A stretch of 64,000 nucleotides of DNA from an uncultured Aquimarina sp. (GCA_947498815.1 CANMLU010000004.1:358737-422736); one strand, 5' to 3'; positions 25,787-35,052 are shown, counted from the first letter of the stretch. Translations and numbers: made by a program. The notes: a model not told the origin generated them from the sequence alone.

Positions 25787-26791
25787 TTATTTGGAACTTT
25801 GTATATAGTCATTAGCTTTAAACCATTCAATAGCCTTTTCAATGGCATTATCCAAAGATACTTTTGGTGTATAATTAAGCTCTTTTTTTGCTTTATTACC
25901 ATCTAAAAATTGCCCCGCCGACATTACAGCGATAGCCGTGTCATTGAGCAGAGGTAATTCTCCTCCAAAAATTTTATATCGTGTCATTTTGATTTTGGAT
26001 ATCAGTTTTGCCATCCCTAATGGAACTTCTTTTGGCATTTTATCAAGATTTCCAATAGCGATAATTTTTTGGATAAGGTCATGCATAGAAATATTTTCTC
26101 CAGTGATCAAATAACGTTCTCCGGCTTTACCATAAAGACATGCAGCCAACAATCCTCGTGCAGCATCTCCGGCATAGATAACATTTCTGTTTCCATTTAC
26201 ATAACCTGGTAGCGTTTGATTAATGGTATTAGTAATAATGCGTCCGGTAGATGGGCCATAATCATATTCTCCAAAAGTCATGGAAGGAATACCAATTACA
26301 ATGGGTGTTCCGGATTGTCCAGCTTCTCGGGCCATTTTATCCATAATCCATTTTACCTGCACATATGCTGACTTATTAGATGGACTATTGGTATATATTA
26401 GTTCTTCATTGGCAATACCTTCTTTGGATTTGGGAATTGCAATAGAACCGCCCAAATACAATGCCTTTTTGGCCTTACTTTCCTTAACAGCCCCAATAAA
26501 ATTGGCCATTTGGTGCTGGGCTATTTCAATTTCTTCATGAAGGGGCTTGGGAATAGTAGGGTAGTAGGCCCCACAATTTAAAACATAATCCAGATCCTCA
26601 AATGATTTTGTAAGACTTTGTAAATCATTTAGATCAGCAACCCTACTTTCATATTTTAGATCTGAGATAGAAGAAAGATTGGATGTACTTCTATGAATAA
26701 CAATTAATTCATTTTCAGAATCGTTTTGAATACATTTTGCAACATGATGTCCAAGCATCCCGGTACCTCCGATGACTCCAATTTTTTTCAT
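25787..26791 (-). CDS. NAD-dependent epimerase/dehydratase (extended or atypical SDR)
   Basis: A 334-residue Rossmann protein. GVIGGTGMLGHHVA at the N terminus binds the dinucleotide and SAYVQVKW supplies the YxxxK catalytic pair. LNCGAYYP and VIGIPSMTFGEYDYGPSTG fit dihydroflavonol reductase-like extended SDRs. The substrate is unknown. It converges on the radical SAM gene with only 19 bases between stops and no clear terminator. A degraded copy of its 3' end lies at 23998-24111 on the same strand. Confidence 0.85.
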   Translation of the reverse strand: MKKIGVIGGTGMLGHHVAKCIQNDSENELIVIHRSTSNLSSISDLKYESRVADLNDLQSLTKSFEDLDYVLNCGAYYPTIPKPLHEEIEIAQHQMANFIGAVKESKAKKALYLGGSIAIPKSKEGIANEELIYTNSPSNKSAYVQVKWIMDKMAREAGQSGTPIVIGIPSMTFGEYDYGPSTGRIITNTINQTLPGYVNGNRNVIYAGDAARGLLAACLYGKAGERYLITGENISMHDLIQKIIAIGNLDKMPKEVPLGMAKLISKIKMTRYKIFGGELPLLNDTAIAVMSAGQFLDGNKAKKELNYTPKVSLDNAIEKAIEWFKANDYIQSSK

Positions 26792-26838
26792 TTTAATACA
26801 TATTTTGAATACTTAAAGATCGTAACATAAGTTAAACG

Positions 26839-26872
26839 AAAAAAATCCAATCACAATAGTGTGATTGGATTT
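26839..26872 (-). terminator. Terminator of dnaN
   Basis: The stem AAATCCAATCAC / GTGATTGGATTT with a 6-base loop is followed on the minus strand by a run of T (plus-strand A run at 26839-26845). It begins 26 bases after the dnaN stop codon. Confidence 0.88.
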
Positions 26873-26897
26873 CTAATATTTTGAGAAAGAACGTATT

Positions 26898-28016
26898 CTA
26901 GTTATTAAGCATTACGGGCATAACTAACATAGTAACATGTTCTCCTTCATCTAATCCGTCCACTGGAGTAAGAATTCCTGCACGATTTGGTAATGACATT
27001 TCTAATTGTACATCATCTGCATTAAGATTATTAAGCATTTCGCTTAAAAAACGTGAGTTAAATCCAATTTGCATATCATCACCTTGGTAATCGCATGTTA
27101 ATCTTTCTTCGGCCTTGTTTGAATAATCAATATCCTCTGCAGAAATATTTAATTCTGCTCCTGCAATTTTTAAACGAATCTGATGTGTTGTTTTGTTTGA
27201 GAAAATTGAAACTCTACGTACAGAATTCAAAAATTGTGTTCTGGCAATAGTTAATTTATTGGGATTCTCTTTCGGAATTACCGCTTCATAATTAGGATAT
27301 TTGCCATCGATTAATCGACAAATCAATTGCGTTTCATCAAAAGTGAACTTTGCGTTAGATTCGTTGTATTCGATTAATACTTCACTATCACTTCCAGCCA
27401 AAATTCCTTTAAGAAGATTTAATGGTTTTTTGGGCATGATAAATTCTGCCGCTTGTGAAGCTTTAATATCTTCTCTTGTATATTTTACTAATTTGTGAGC
27501 ATCTGTAGCAACAAAGGTTAATCCTTCTGTAGAGAATTGAAAGAATACTCCGCTCATTACGGGTCTTAGATCGTCATTACCAGTCGCAAAAATAGTTTTG
27601 CTTACTGCAGTGGCAAGGATGTCTCCTAGTAAAGTTGTAGCACTAGGGTCTTCTAATTCTACAGCCTTTGGAAACTCTTCTCCATCTGCATAGGCTAGTG
27701 CATATTTACCATGATTAGAACTAATTTCAACAGTGTTATTGTCTCCAGCAACAAAAGTTAGAGGTTGCTCAGGGAAAGTTTTAAGCGTCTCTAATAATAG
27801 TTTTGCAGGTACCGCAATTGTTCCTTTGTCAGAAGATTCTACTTCCAATTTTGCAGACATAGTTGTCTCAAGGTCTGATGCAGAAACCGTTAACGCATTA
27901 CTATCTAATTCGAATAAAAAGTTATCTAGAATTGGTAAGGTATTGCTATTGTTGATTACCCCGCCTAATACCTGAAGTTGCTTTAATAAGTATGAACTGG
28001 ATACTATAAATTTCAT
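26898..28016 (-). CDS. dnaN: DNA polymerase III beta subunit (sliding clamp)
   Basis: Ring-shaped processivity clamp of the replicative polymerase, 372 residues, normal length. The start MKFIVSSSYLLKQLQVL and NTLPILDNFLFE, ATDAHKLV in domain 2, and the C-terminal VMPVMLNN (the usual protein-binding C-terminal hydrophobic end) identify it. It stands alone here: dnaA, recF and gyrB are not adjacent, as is usual in Bacteroidota, so the gene does not mark the replication origin. Confidence 0.98.
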   Translation of the reverse strand: MKFIVSSSYLLKQLQVLGGVINNSNTLPILDNFLFELDSNALTVSASDLETTMSAKLEVESSDKGTIAVPAKLLLETLKTFPEQPLTFVAGDNNTVEISSNHGKYALAYADGEEFPKAVELEDPSATTLLGDILATAVSKTIFATGNDDLRPVMSGVFFQFSTEGLTFVATDAHKLVKYTREDIKASQAAEFIMPKKPLNLLKGILAGSDSEVLIEYNESNAKFTFDETQLICRLIDGKYPNYEAVIPKENPNKLTIARTQFLNSVRRVSIFSNKTTHQIRLKIAGAELNISAEDIDYSNKAEERLTCDYQGDDMQIGFNSRFLSEMLNNLNADDVQLEMSLPNRAGILTPVDGLDEGEHVTMLVMPVMLNN

Positions 28017-28049
28017 ATGTATGTGTGACTAGTTATGTACAGTTTTACG

Positions 28050-28057
28050 CAAATATA
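28050..28057 (-). promoter_or_regulatory. Candidate -7 box of dnaN (TATATTTG)
   Basis: TATATTTG on the minus strand fits TAnnTTTG, about 34 bases upstream of the dnaN ATG. No TTG is found at the standard distance. Confidence 0.45.
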
Positions 28058-28166
28058 ATTGTAATCTATAAGGATTAAGGTATTCAAAAAACCATAGTTA
28101 TTAACAAACCTAGAGGAGTTATTGACTATCTCGCATAATTATGATTTGTGATTTGCAAATTATGCA

Positions 28167-28745
28167 TCACGAATCTGGATTATTATCCATAAGCTTATCA
28201 GTATAATGGGCTTTATGTTTTGGTGTTGAAAACCGTTTTTTGTTGTATACCGATGATTCTCCTTTTGGTATGGATAAGCTTTGCCATCCTTCGTCTGTAA
28301 TCATTTTTCCTATAAAAACAATTTGACCGATGTGATAGGCGTAATGCGCTAGTTGTCTATTGATTGCCTCTGTGATACTATGCTCTATATTGCGAATGTA
28401 AATGGGTTGGTCAAAATTAGTTTCATTAATGGTTTCCAAGGCATCAAAAAGGCATTTCCAGCCTTCATTCCATTTGATCAAAAGCTCTTCTTTGTTTTTA
28501 ATATCACTATCAAATTCTGCATCACGTTCTCTCCAAACTTTTTCGCCATCTGAATTTAAAAAATCTGTCCAGCGAGATTTCATGTTTCCCCAAAGATGTT
28601 TTATTATGATTGCCATACTATTACTAGTGTCGTTATATTGCCAGAAAAGTTTATCATCTTCGAGCTGATTGATTGTTTTTTCGCCTAATAATTTATAGTA
28701 TTCAAATTGCTTTTGTATTCCTTCGAGATACGCTGTAGCATTCAT
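28167..28745 (-). CDS. DinB-superfamily protein (DUF1572-like)
   Basis: About 192 residues with the four-helix DinB/DUF1572 pattern. Candidate metal-ligand histidines are seen in IIIKHLWGNMKSRWTDFL, and in the QLAHYAYHIGQIVFIGKM helix. The open frame extends to 28820, but the internal ATG at 28745 (MNATAYLEGIQKQF) matches the usual family start. Members resemble thiol-transferase-like metalloproteins, mostly without known substrate. It lies directly downstream of the BtuC-like gene on the same strand and may be its last operon member. Confidence 0.8.
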   Translation of the reverse strand: MNATAYLEGIQKQFEYYKLLGEKTINQLEDDKLFWQYNDTSNSMAIIIKHLWGNMKSRWTDFLNSDGEKVWRERDAEFDSDIKNKEELLIKWNEGWKCLFDALETINETNFDQPIYIRNIEHSITEAINRQLAHYAYHIGQIVFIGKMITDEGWQSLSIPKGESSVYNKKRFSTPKHKAHYTDKLMDNNPDS

Positions 28746-28851
28746 AGTATATGATTTTATTGTAAAGATACTTTTTAAAAGAAATTTGTCCAAAAGCCAT
28801 GCGGGAGTAAGTAGATACATAAATCAATTTTGATTCAAGTATTTTGGAGTT

Positions 28852-29883
28852 TTAAAAGAGCATTTTTCTTTTCCTAACTAATAGCCAGATTACAACGGGT
28901 GCTCCAATTAATGAAGTAATGGCATTAATGGGTAGGGTATACTCACTAGACGGTAATTGAGCAATACTGTCACATATGAGCATTATGATACTTCCTAGCA
29001 GTATTACAGCAGGGATTAGTATTTTATGATCAGAGGTATGAAATAATTGACGTGTAAGATGTGGTACCGCCAATCCTATAAAAGCAATAGGTCCGGCAAA
29101 TGCAGTGATGCTACCAGCCAATAATCCTGTTGCTATAATGATCAAAAAACGACTGGTTTTAATATTTAGTCCAAGGCTACGAGCATAATTTTCTCCTAGA
29201 AGTAAAGTGTTTAAAGGCTTTATAGATAGTATAGCCAGTAGCATTCCTATCAAGGCAATTCCAGAAAAAATAACCACATCATACCAGGATAAATTTCCTA
29301 AACTTCCAAACCCCCAGAAGATATATCGCTGCAATTGATCCGCTGGAGCAAAGTAGGAGAGAACGCTAACTATAGCGGCCGTGATGCTACCAAACATAAG
29401 TCCAATAATAAGAATTGCCATGGTATCTCTTACTTTTATGGACACTACCATAACTGCAAATAATACTAAAACACTACCTAGGCTAGCCGCAATAACCAAC
29501 CCCCACTTTGATATTAAAAAAGAGGATACGGCTACTCCCGTAAAGGTACTACCCAAAATAAGCAATGCAACTCCAAGGCTGGCACCAGAACTTATCCCAA
29601 GTACAAATGGTCCTGCCAAAGGGTTTCTGAACAAAGTCTGCATTAATAATCCAGACACTCCCAATCCGCTACCCACTATGATCGCGGTAATTGCCTTTGG
29701 TAATCGATAATCGATAATAATATGTCTCCAGGATTCTTTTTCGACCGCTCCCCCAAATAAACTACTTAATGTGTCGAGCCAAGGTATAAGCACAGAGCCT
29801 AGGCTAATATTGGTAATAAAACAAATAAGTAAAAACAAAGTAATACCTATAAAAACCTTCTTATATGATTTGTTTGGGGTCAA
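28852..29883 (-). CDS. FecCD/BtuC family ABC transporter permease
   Basis: A 343-residue inner-membrane permease with about ten hydrophobic segments. Family signatures include SWRHIIIDYRLPKAITAI at the N-terminal side, GLLMQTLFRNPLAGPFVLG, and ALIGAPVVIWLLVRKR-like sequence at the end. This family imports iron siderophores, haem or vitamin B12. The gene starts one base after the BtuF-like binding protein gene ends and lies beside the cob genes, so B12 is the likely cargo. No ATPase gene is in this operon. Confidence 0.87.
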   Translation of the reverse strand: MTPNKSYKKVFIGITLFLLICFITNISLGSVLIPWLDTLSSLFGGAVEKESWRHIIIDYRLPKAITAIIVGSGLGVSGLLMQTLFRNPLAGPFVLGISSGASLGVALLILGSTFTGVAVSSFLISKWGLVIAASLGSVLVLFAVMVVSIKVRDTMAILIIGLMFGSITAAIVSVLSYFAPADQLQRYIFWGFGSLGNLSWYDVVIFSGIALIGMLLAILSIKPLNTLLLGENYARSLGLNIKTSRFLIIIATGLLAGSITAFAGPIAFIGLAVPHLTRQLFHTSDHKILIPAVILLGSIIMLICDSIAQLPSSEYTLPINAITSLIGAPVVIWLLVRKRKMLF

Positions 29884-29884
29884 A

Positions 29885-31024
29885 TTAATTAAGTTTTTCG
29901 AAAAAATAGGGTTCGTAATCGGTTAATAAATATGGATGTGCAATATGAATAATGTCTTTAAGAATCAAATCGGGTCGCATTGGCCCTAACTCGTAATAAA
30001 TCAATCCACCTTTAACACCCATTTTTAAGGTTGAAGAATATACGGCTTTATTTTTAAATGCATCAAATAAGGCATATCGATGATTTTTTTCTTTTAGATC
30101 GGTAAGAGATAACGAGTTTCCTGATCCGATCCATAAATCTGCAGCTTGGCCTTTTTCCAGAACACTTTCGAAACTCAAAGCTAGACTTCCGGTATCCGGG
30201 TTATCTGACCACAGATAAGTAGTGTTTGCATCTTTCAAAAATTTAGCAATAAAACTATTTCCTCCGGGTACATGCCAGACATCCTTAAACATATTTCCGG
30301 ATAAAACTGATGGCGAATTCCTGGCATTTTGAGCCAAGGTAGAGGCCGTATTATAATCTTTTTTGATGGTTTGAAAAATATCTTCGGCGTCCTTTTCTTT
30401 CCCGAAAAAGGCAGCTACAAATTTAATCCATTCTGCCCTTCCCAGTGGGTGTTCTTCCATCCAGGAACCATTCATGACAACGGGGATCCCTGTTTTTTGT
30501 ATAAGATCATATGCCTTGGTATCTCCAGTTGCCGAAAATCCAATAATTAGTTCTGGAGATAACTCAAGTACTACTTCAGTATTGAGATTGAACTCTTTAC
30601 CAAGTTCTTTAATTGATCCATTATCAATTAGAGCCCTGGTTTTTTCTGAAGAAACGTAATCCGTGTGCGGAAACCCCACTAGTTTTTCTTCTTGGTTCAA
30701 GTATTCTAGCATGGGAACATCTGTCGTAGATGTAACAACTACTCTATTAATAGGAACTTCAATAAATACGGCTTTATCAGATGTAAATGGCTTTTTGGTC
30801 CCTTTGGGATATAAAATATAAGTAAACTCCTGGTTTGCATCGGGCCATGGGGACGTCACTTTAATTTCTTTATGCGTTTTATGATTTTGAATTGTAAATC
30901 CTTTTGCATACTCAATAGTCTGCGGAGCAAGATACATTAAAGGGGGCTGCTCTGATTCTGTAACTTTTTTTTTACACGAAATACTCATGAAGAGTATTGA
31001 AATGAGTATAAGTTTACTACGCAT
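29885..31024 (-). CDS. BtuF-like ABC transporter substrate-binding lipoprotein
   Basis: A 379-residue periplasmic binding protein of the helical-backbone group (Peripla_BP_2, as in BtuF/FecB). A lipoprotein signal ends at Cys17 (SISCKKK). The binding domain has IDNGSIKELGKEFNLNTEVV and LELSPELIIGFS, typical of the first lobe. The cargo is presumably cobalamin or cobinamide, because genes for nucleotide-loop assembly and a B12 riboswitch lie on either side. It is coupled to the BtuC-like gene. The 170-base upstream region contains a 9-bp inverted repeat at 31053-31061 and 31112-31120. Confidence 0.85.
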   Translation of the reverse strand: MRSKLILISILFMSISCKKKVTESEQPPLMYLAPQTIEYAKGFTIQNHKTHKEIKVTSPWPDANQEFTYILYPKGTKKPFTSDKAVFIEVPINRVVVTSTTDVPMLEYLNQEEKLVGFPHTDYVSSEKTRALIDNGSIKELGKEFNLNTEVVLELSPELIIGFSATGDTKAYDLIQKTGIPVVMNGSWMEEHPLGRAEWIKFVAAFFGKEKDAEDIFQTIKKDYNTASTLAQNARNSPSVLSGNMFKDVWHVPGGNSFIAKFLKDANTTYLWSDNPDTGSLALSFESVLEKGQAADLWIGSGNSLSLTDLKEKNHRYALFDAFKNKAVYSSTLKMGVKGGLIYYELGPMRPDLILKDIIHIAHPYLLTDYEPYFFEKLN

Positions 31025-31194
31025 ATAATCAGTTTTTTTATATAAATGTCACATCAGGGTTACAATACCCAAATTGATTGATTAGCGAATAAACTTAGAT
31101 ATTTTTTTGAGAACCCTGATAAAAATTGGCGTTAATTTGTGTTTTTTAAATGGCAAACAAAACTAAAGGAGTATCGGTTCTGTAATTTTATAAT

Positions 31195-31851
31195 ATGAAA
31201 GATATGTCGTTTTTATGTTCTTGGAGTGGAGGCAAAGATAGTTGCTATGCACTGCATAAGGCAGCAGAACAAGGATTAAACCCTGTAGTTCTGCTTAATG
31301 TTCTAAATGAATATGGAGATCGTTCTCGATCTCACGGAATCCCAAAAGAAATATTAAAAGCTCAAGCACAAGCGATGTCATTGCCGATCCATTTTTTTGA
31401 AAGTACATGGAAGGACTATGAGCGGTTGTATATTCAAAACCTTATTTCATTAACCAGGACTTATAATTTGGAAGCATCTGTATTTGGAGATATTGATATT
31501 GAATCTCATAGGACGTGGAAAGAAAAAGTTTCTAATGCGGCTAAGCTAAAGGCAGTTTTACCTATCTGGCAACAGCCCAGAAAACAACTAGTATTGGATA
31601 TGATTGATTATGGTATTGAAGCTATTGTTGTTTCATGCAACAATACATTGGGGCCTGATTTTTTAGGAAGAACAATTGATAAGACATTGATAAAAGATCT
31701 AGAAGATATGGGCATAGACGCCTGCGGTGAAAATGGAGAGTATCATACATTGGTGGTCAATGCCCCCTTGTATACTAAAAAGCTCGAAATCGAAATCATG
31801 GATAAAGAAAAGTCCTCTAATTATAATTTTTTAAAAATAGATCTTCTTTAG
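31195..31851 (+). CDS. Dph6-like ATP pyrophosphatase (diphthine-ammonia ligase family)
   Basis: A 218-residue N-type ATP pyrophosphatase. CSWSGGKDSCYALHKA at the N terminus is the PP-loop, and the mid-region has SVFGDIDIESHR and WQQPRK; the C terminus has GIDACGENGEYHTLV, a mark of the family. Bacteria do not make diphthamide, so this member has another role. Its position inside the B12 block, divergent from the BtuF-like gene, suggests a link to cobamide salvage. That link is an inference from location. Confidence 0.82.
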   Translation: MKDMSFLCSWSGGKDSCYALHKAAEQGLNPVVLLNVLNEYGDRSRSHGIPKEILKAQAQAMSLPIHFFESTWKDYERLYIQNLISLTRTYNLEASVFGDIDIESHRTWKEKVSNAAKLKAVLPIWQQPRKQLVLDMIDYGIEAIVVSCNNTLGPDFLGRTIDKTLIKDLEDMGIDACGENGEYHTLVVNAPLYTKKLEIEIMDKEKSSNYNFLKIDLL

Positions 31852-31876
31852 ATACTAATGAAACTAAATAAACAGA

Positions 31877-32395
31877 TTAAATAAGGATTACCTCACCATA
31901 GGCTATTTTGATTGTAAAAGAATCTTTTAGATCTACTTGTCGAATGTATGAAAGTAATGCTCTCATAGGTCCTGCATGCGTAACGATAACAACCTTCTCT
32001 AGGGATAAGTGATCAAGAGAGTTATAGAATTCCAATATGCGCTGTTGTAGCATAATATAGGATTCACCATTTGGGACTTGTACATTAACAAAATCCTTCA
32101 TCCATGGATCAAGCTCTTTACTATGGATTGCATCCCAGGGTTGTAACTCCCAATCTCCAAAATTTAATTCTTTAAGTCTTGGGTCAAAAACGATATCTTT
32201 TTTGAAAGTCGTAGCTAATAATTTGCAACGCTGCAAAGGGCTGCTGTATATCTGATCAATATCTTCGATTGGTATTAGTGAGTGTATTTTCTCGACTTCA
32301 GATTGGAAAGAATCTGTTATGCCGAGATCACTTTGTCCATAACAAATCCCTTTTTCAATATTTGGAGTCGTATGTCTTACCAGATATATTTCCAT
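31877..32395 (-). CDS. cobC: Alpha-ribazole phosphatase-like histidine phosphatase
   Basis: A 172-residue histidine phosphatase. The phosphorylated His8 lies in LVRHTTPN, with the second histidine in VIVTHAGPMRALL. CobC removes the 5'-phosphate from alpha-ribazole phosphate or adenosylcobalamin phosphate at the end of nucleotide-loop assembly. The gene is last in cobU-cobT-(membrane gene)-cobS-cobC and overlaps cobS by 19 bases. Context makes the CobC role likely; by motif alone it is only a phosphoglycerate mutase-like phosphatase. Confidence 0.85.
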   Translation of the reverse strand: MEIYLVRHTTPNIEKGICYGQSDLGITDSFQSEVEKIHSLIPIEDIDQIYSSPLQRCKLLATTFKKDIVFDPRLKELNFGDWELQPWDAIHSKELDPWMKDFVNVQVPNGESYIMLQQRILEFYNSLDHLSLEKVVIVTHAGPMRALLSYIRQVDLKDSFTIKIAYGEVILI

Positions 32396-33141
32396 ATTGC
32401 GATTAAAGTAAGGTAAAATACTACTTCACTCAGTTGTTGAACTGCTCCTGCACAATCTCCTGTTTGTCCGCCAATCCATTTTTTAAATTTGGCTCCTAGA
32501 AACATTTTTGATATATACATTGGGATCAAGGTAAGAAATATCATGGGGTTTTTGAAAAAAAATAGAGGAGCAATTCCGAAAGCGCCACTTATTAGTAACA
32601 TCTTCAGACTCATGCTCTTTGCGGCTGGTTTTGCCTTACTATCATCTGTATCTCGAACATACGGATGGGTATAAATTAAGGTTGTAGCAATAAAACGACT
32701 CGAACTATGTGCGGCAATTAATGCAAGAGGAATATAATTGATTTCAATTTCTCTTAAGGATGTAAACTTTATGGCTAATAACAATAGTATCCCAATAGTT
32801 CCATAAGTACCCAATCGAGAATCCTTCATTATGATTAAGATTTTATCTTTGGTCCAACCACCACCAAAACCATCGCAAACATCTGCAAATCCATCCTCAT
32901 GAAATGCCCCTGTGGTATAAATTGTAGCAAAGATGGATAGTAACAATGCAATTTCGGTAGAAAAAAGGAAAGAAAATCCATAAAATAGTAAAGCCCCGAT
33001 ACTTCCAACGATGATACCAACCAGGGGAAAATATTTAGAACTCAGTTTTAAATATTCAGGATCGTGATGTACCCATTTAGGACATGGAATACGAGTAAAA
33101 AACATCAGAGCGGTAAAGAAAATATGGATTTCTTTTTTCAT
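32377..33141 (-). CDS. cobS: Adenosylcobinamide-GDP ribazoletransferase
   Basis: Cobalamin synthase, a polytopic membrane enzyme of 254 residues that joins adenosylcobinamide-GDP to alpha-ribazole. The conserved acidic motif FHEDGFADVCDGFGGG at residues about 80-95 and the segment MKDSRLGTYGTIG are diagnostic. ALMFFTRIP near the N terminus is also typical. It overlaps cobC and lies close downstream of a small membrane protein gene, all on the minus strand. Confidence 0.96.
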   Translation of the reverse strand: MKKEIHIFFTALMFFTRIPCPKWVHHDPEYLKLSSKYFPLVGIIVGSIGALLFYGFSFLFSTEIALLLSIFATIYTTGAFHEDGFADVCDGFGGGWTKDKILIIMKDSRLGTYGTIGILLLLAIKFTSLREIEINYIPLALIAAHSSSRFIATTLIYTHPYVRDTDDSKAKPAAKSMSLKMLLISGAFGIAPLFFFKNPMIFLTLIPMYISKMFLGAKFKKWIGGQTGDCAGAVQQLSEVVFYLTLIAIWKYIW

Positions 33142-33144
33142 GTT

Positions 33145-33462
33145 TTAGGTAAATTGTTGCTGAAGAAAATATTCGCAGAGCGGAAGGAATGACAGGAGGA
33201 TCAGGATTATGGATAATACAATCCCTAGGATTGAAATTTTACTTTTACTTTTCATTGAAATGATTCCAATATATAAACTTAACAAGCCAATGCTTGTAGC
33301 AATGATTTTATATACATCTGCAAATATATTCATTGAAAACTCGAGATCATCCACGGTCAATTCAGATGACCCAACCAATCCTTCACAAATACTTCGATTA
33401 TGCCAATACACGAAATAAATTCCAACAATGGCAATACCCACAGATACTATTCCTTTTTTCAT
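33145..33462 (-). CDS. Small membrane protein in the cob operon
   Basis: About 105 residues with three hydrophobic segments (near residues 4-20, 48-65 and 76-98 from the internal start). No family is recognised. The frame extends to 33498, but the ATG at 33462 (MKKGIVSVGIAIVG) avoids overlap with cobT and leaves a 10-base gap. It lies three bases before cobS. A role in cobamide salvage is suggested only by position. Confidence 0.65.
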   Translation of the reverse strand: MKKGIVSVGIAIVGIYFVYWHNRSICEGLVGSSELTVDDLEFSMNIFADVYKIIATSIGLLSLYIGIISMKSKSKISILGIVLSIILILLSFLPLCEYFLQQQFT

Positions 33463-33472
33463 TTGATATTTA

Positions 33473-34504
33473 TTATTTTGAAACTCCAGCGCTTTCAAAA
33501 CTAGCCATATTATTTAAGAAAGCAACAGCAGATTCTATAATTGGATACGCTATGGCTGCACCGGTTCCTTCGCCCAATCTCATACCAAGATGAAGTAATG
33601 GTTTTTTATTCAGGAATTCTAGCATTTTTTTATGCCCTTGTTCTCCAGAAGTATGTGTAAATATGCAATAGTCTATAACATCCGGATGTATATCATATGC
33701 AGCGAGAAACGCGGCCGTGACTATAAAACCATCGATCAGAATGGTCATTTTGAGTTCTGCAGCTCTAAAAATAGCTCCAACAATCATTGCTATCTCATAC
33801 CCTCCGTAATACATTAGCACTTCTACACCAGTCGAAGGGGTATATTTGTCATATGCTTTTGATAATATATCTTGTTTAACCATAATCGCTTTGGCATCGA
33901 GCCCTGTGCCAGAGCCTACACATTTGACAATAGGAATTCTAGTGTAATAAGACATTAATAAAGAAGCTGATGAAGTATTACCAATTCCCATTTCACCAAA
34001 ACCTATAATATTACATCCAGCGGTATAGGTTTCAGTAATTATATCGGCTCCTTTTTTTATGGCAAGACTACATTGTTCTATATTCATAGCAGGTTTCTCT
34101 TCATAATTTTTTGTTCCATAACCAATTTTGGCATCAATTAGCCCTGGAATACCTTCAAAATCATGATTAACCCCTGCATCAACTATTTTAAGATCTATAT
34201 TATTTTGTTTACAAAAAACATTAATTGCTGCTCCTTCACTCAGGAAATTATAAACCATTTGTGTGGTAACCTTTTGGGGGTATGGATTAACTTCACCTTT
34301 TTTTGCAATACCATGATCACCAGCAAAAACAATAATTGTAGGATTATTTAATCTAGGTTGATCTGTATTCTGGATCATTCCAATTTGCAATGCAATCGCT
34401 TCCAATTCACCAAGGGCACCTACTGGTTTTGTTTTATTGTCAATTTTGGATTGAAGGGTTTTTTCTAAGTTTTTGTTTGAAATATATTCAATATTGAAAT
34501 CCAT
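33473..34504 (-). CDS. cobT: Nicotinate-nucleotide-dimethylbenzimidazole phosphoribosyltransferase
   Basis: CobT activates the lower-ligand base to alpha-ribazole phosphate. The 343 residues include IDNKTKPVGALGELEAIA at the N terminus, VFAGDHGIAKKGEVNPYPQ, FGEMGIGNTSSASLL, and the C-terminal GMRLGEGTGAA with the catalytic glutamate. Length and motif order are normal. It sits 11 bases after cobU. Lower-ligand specificity cannot be read from the sequence. Confidence 0.97.
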   Translation of the reverse strand: MDFNIEYISNKNLEKTLQSKIDNKTKPVGALGELEAIALQIGMIQNTDQPRLNNPTIIVFAGDHGIAKKGEVNPYPQKVTTQMVYNFLSEGAAINVFCKQNNIDLKIVDAGVNHDFEGIPGLIDAKIGYGTKNYEEKPAMNIEQCSLAIKKGADIITETYTAGCNIIGFGEMGIGNTSSASLLMSYYTRIPIVKCVGSGTGLDAKAIMVKQDILSKAYDKYTPSTGVEVLMYYGGYEIAMIVGAIFRAAELKMTILIDGFIVTAAFLAAYDIHPDVIDYCIFTHTSGEQGHKKMLEFLNKKPLLHLGMRLGEGTGAAIAYPIIESAVAFLNNMASFESAGVSK

Positions 34505-34515
34505 ATATGTTTCAG

Positions 34516-35028
34516 TTATTTAGAATTTTTAATCTCTACCGGTATACCGGAAACCATTAATATTGCTTTATTTGCATGTTTTGCTATATGTTGATTCATC
34601 CATCCTTGCAACTCTGTAAACTTTCTACCTATTTCTGTGGTGGCATGAACTCCCATCCCGATTTCGTTGGAAATAATAATAAGGGTTGTATTTAAAGTCA
34701 AAAGTTTATTAAACTCTGATTTGGCCTGATATAATGATTTTTCGATATCGTTTTTGGTGTCCACAAAAAAGTTGGTTAACCATAGTGTAACACAATCAAT
34801 GACCACAACAGTATTTTCAGGTATTACTTTGGATAATTCTTTTTCTTCTTCAATTGACGTCCATCGTTTATCCCGATCAGCGATATGTCGATCTATTCGT
34901 TTACGATGATTATCATCCCAGATGCGAGAGGTTGCCAAATAAAAAGGGGAGTCAGAAAGTTGTAATGCCAGGTTTTGAGCATAGCTACTTTTGCCAGAGC
35001 GTTCTCCACCTGTAATATAATATAGCAT
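34516..35028 (-). CDS. cobU: Adenosylcobinamide kinase / adenosylcobinamide-phosphate guanylyltransferase
   Basis: Bifunctional CobU, about 170 residues. The P-loop TGGERSGKSSYAQ is near the N terminus, followed by RIWDDNHRKRIDRH, which holds the guanylylated histidine region, and NEIGMGVHATTEIGRKF. The open frame extends to 35055, but the ATG at 35028 (MLYYITGG) is preferred. It begins just before the P-loop strand, and the -7 box at 35053-35060 would place the transcript start downstream of the 35055 codon. It is first in the cob operon. Confidence 0.95.
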   Translation of the reverse strand: MLYYITGGERSGKSSYAQNLALQLSDSPFYLATSRIWDDNHRKRIDRHIADRDKRWTSIEEEKELSKVIPENTVVVIDCVTLWLTNFFVDTKNDIEKSLYQAKSEFNKLLTLNTTLIIISNEIGMGVHATTEIGRKFTELQGWMNQHIAKHANKAILMVSGIPVEIKNSK

Positions 35029-35052
35029 TGGTAATATCAGTTTTAAAGATGG

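Noticed and set aside
26898-28016. dnaN as a sign of the replication origin
   Set aside because: No dnaA, recF, gyrB or DnaA-box cluster lies nearby, and in Bacteroidota dnaN is commonly separate from the origin.
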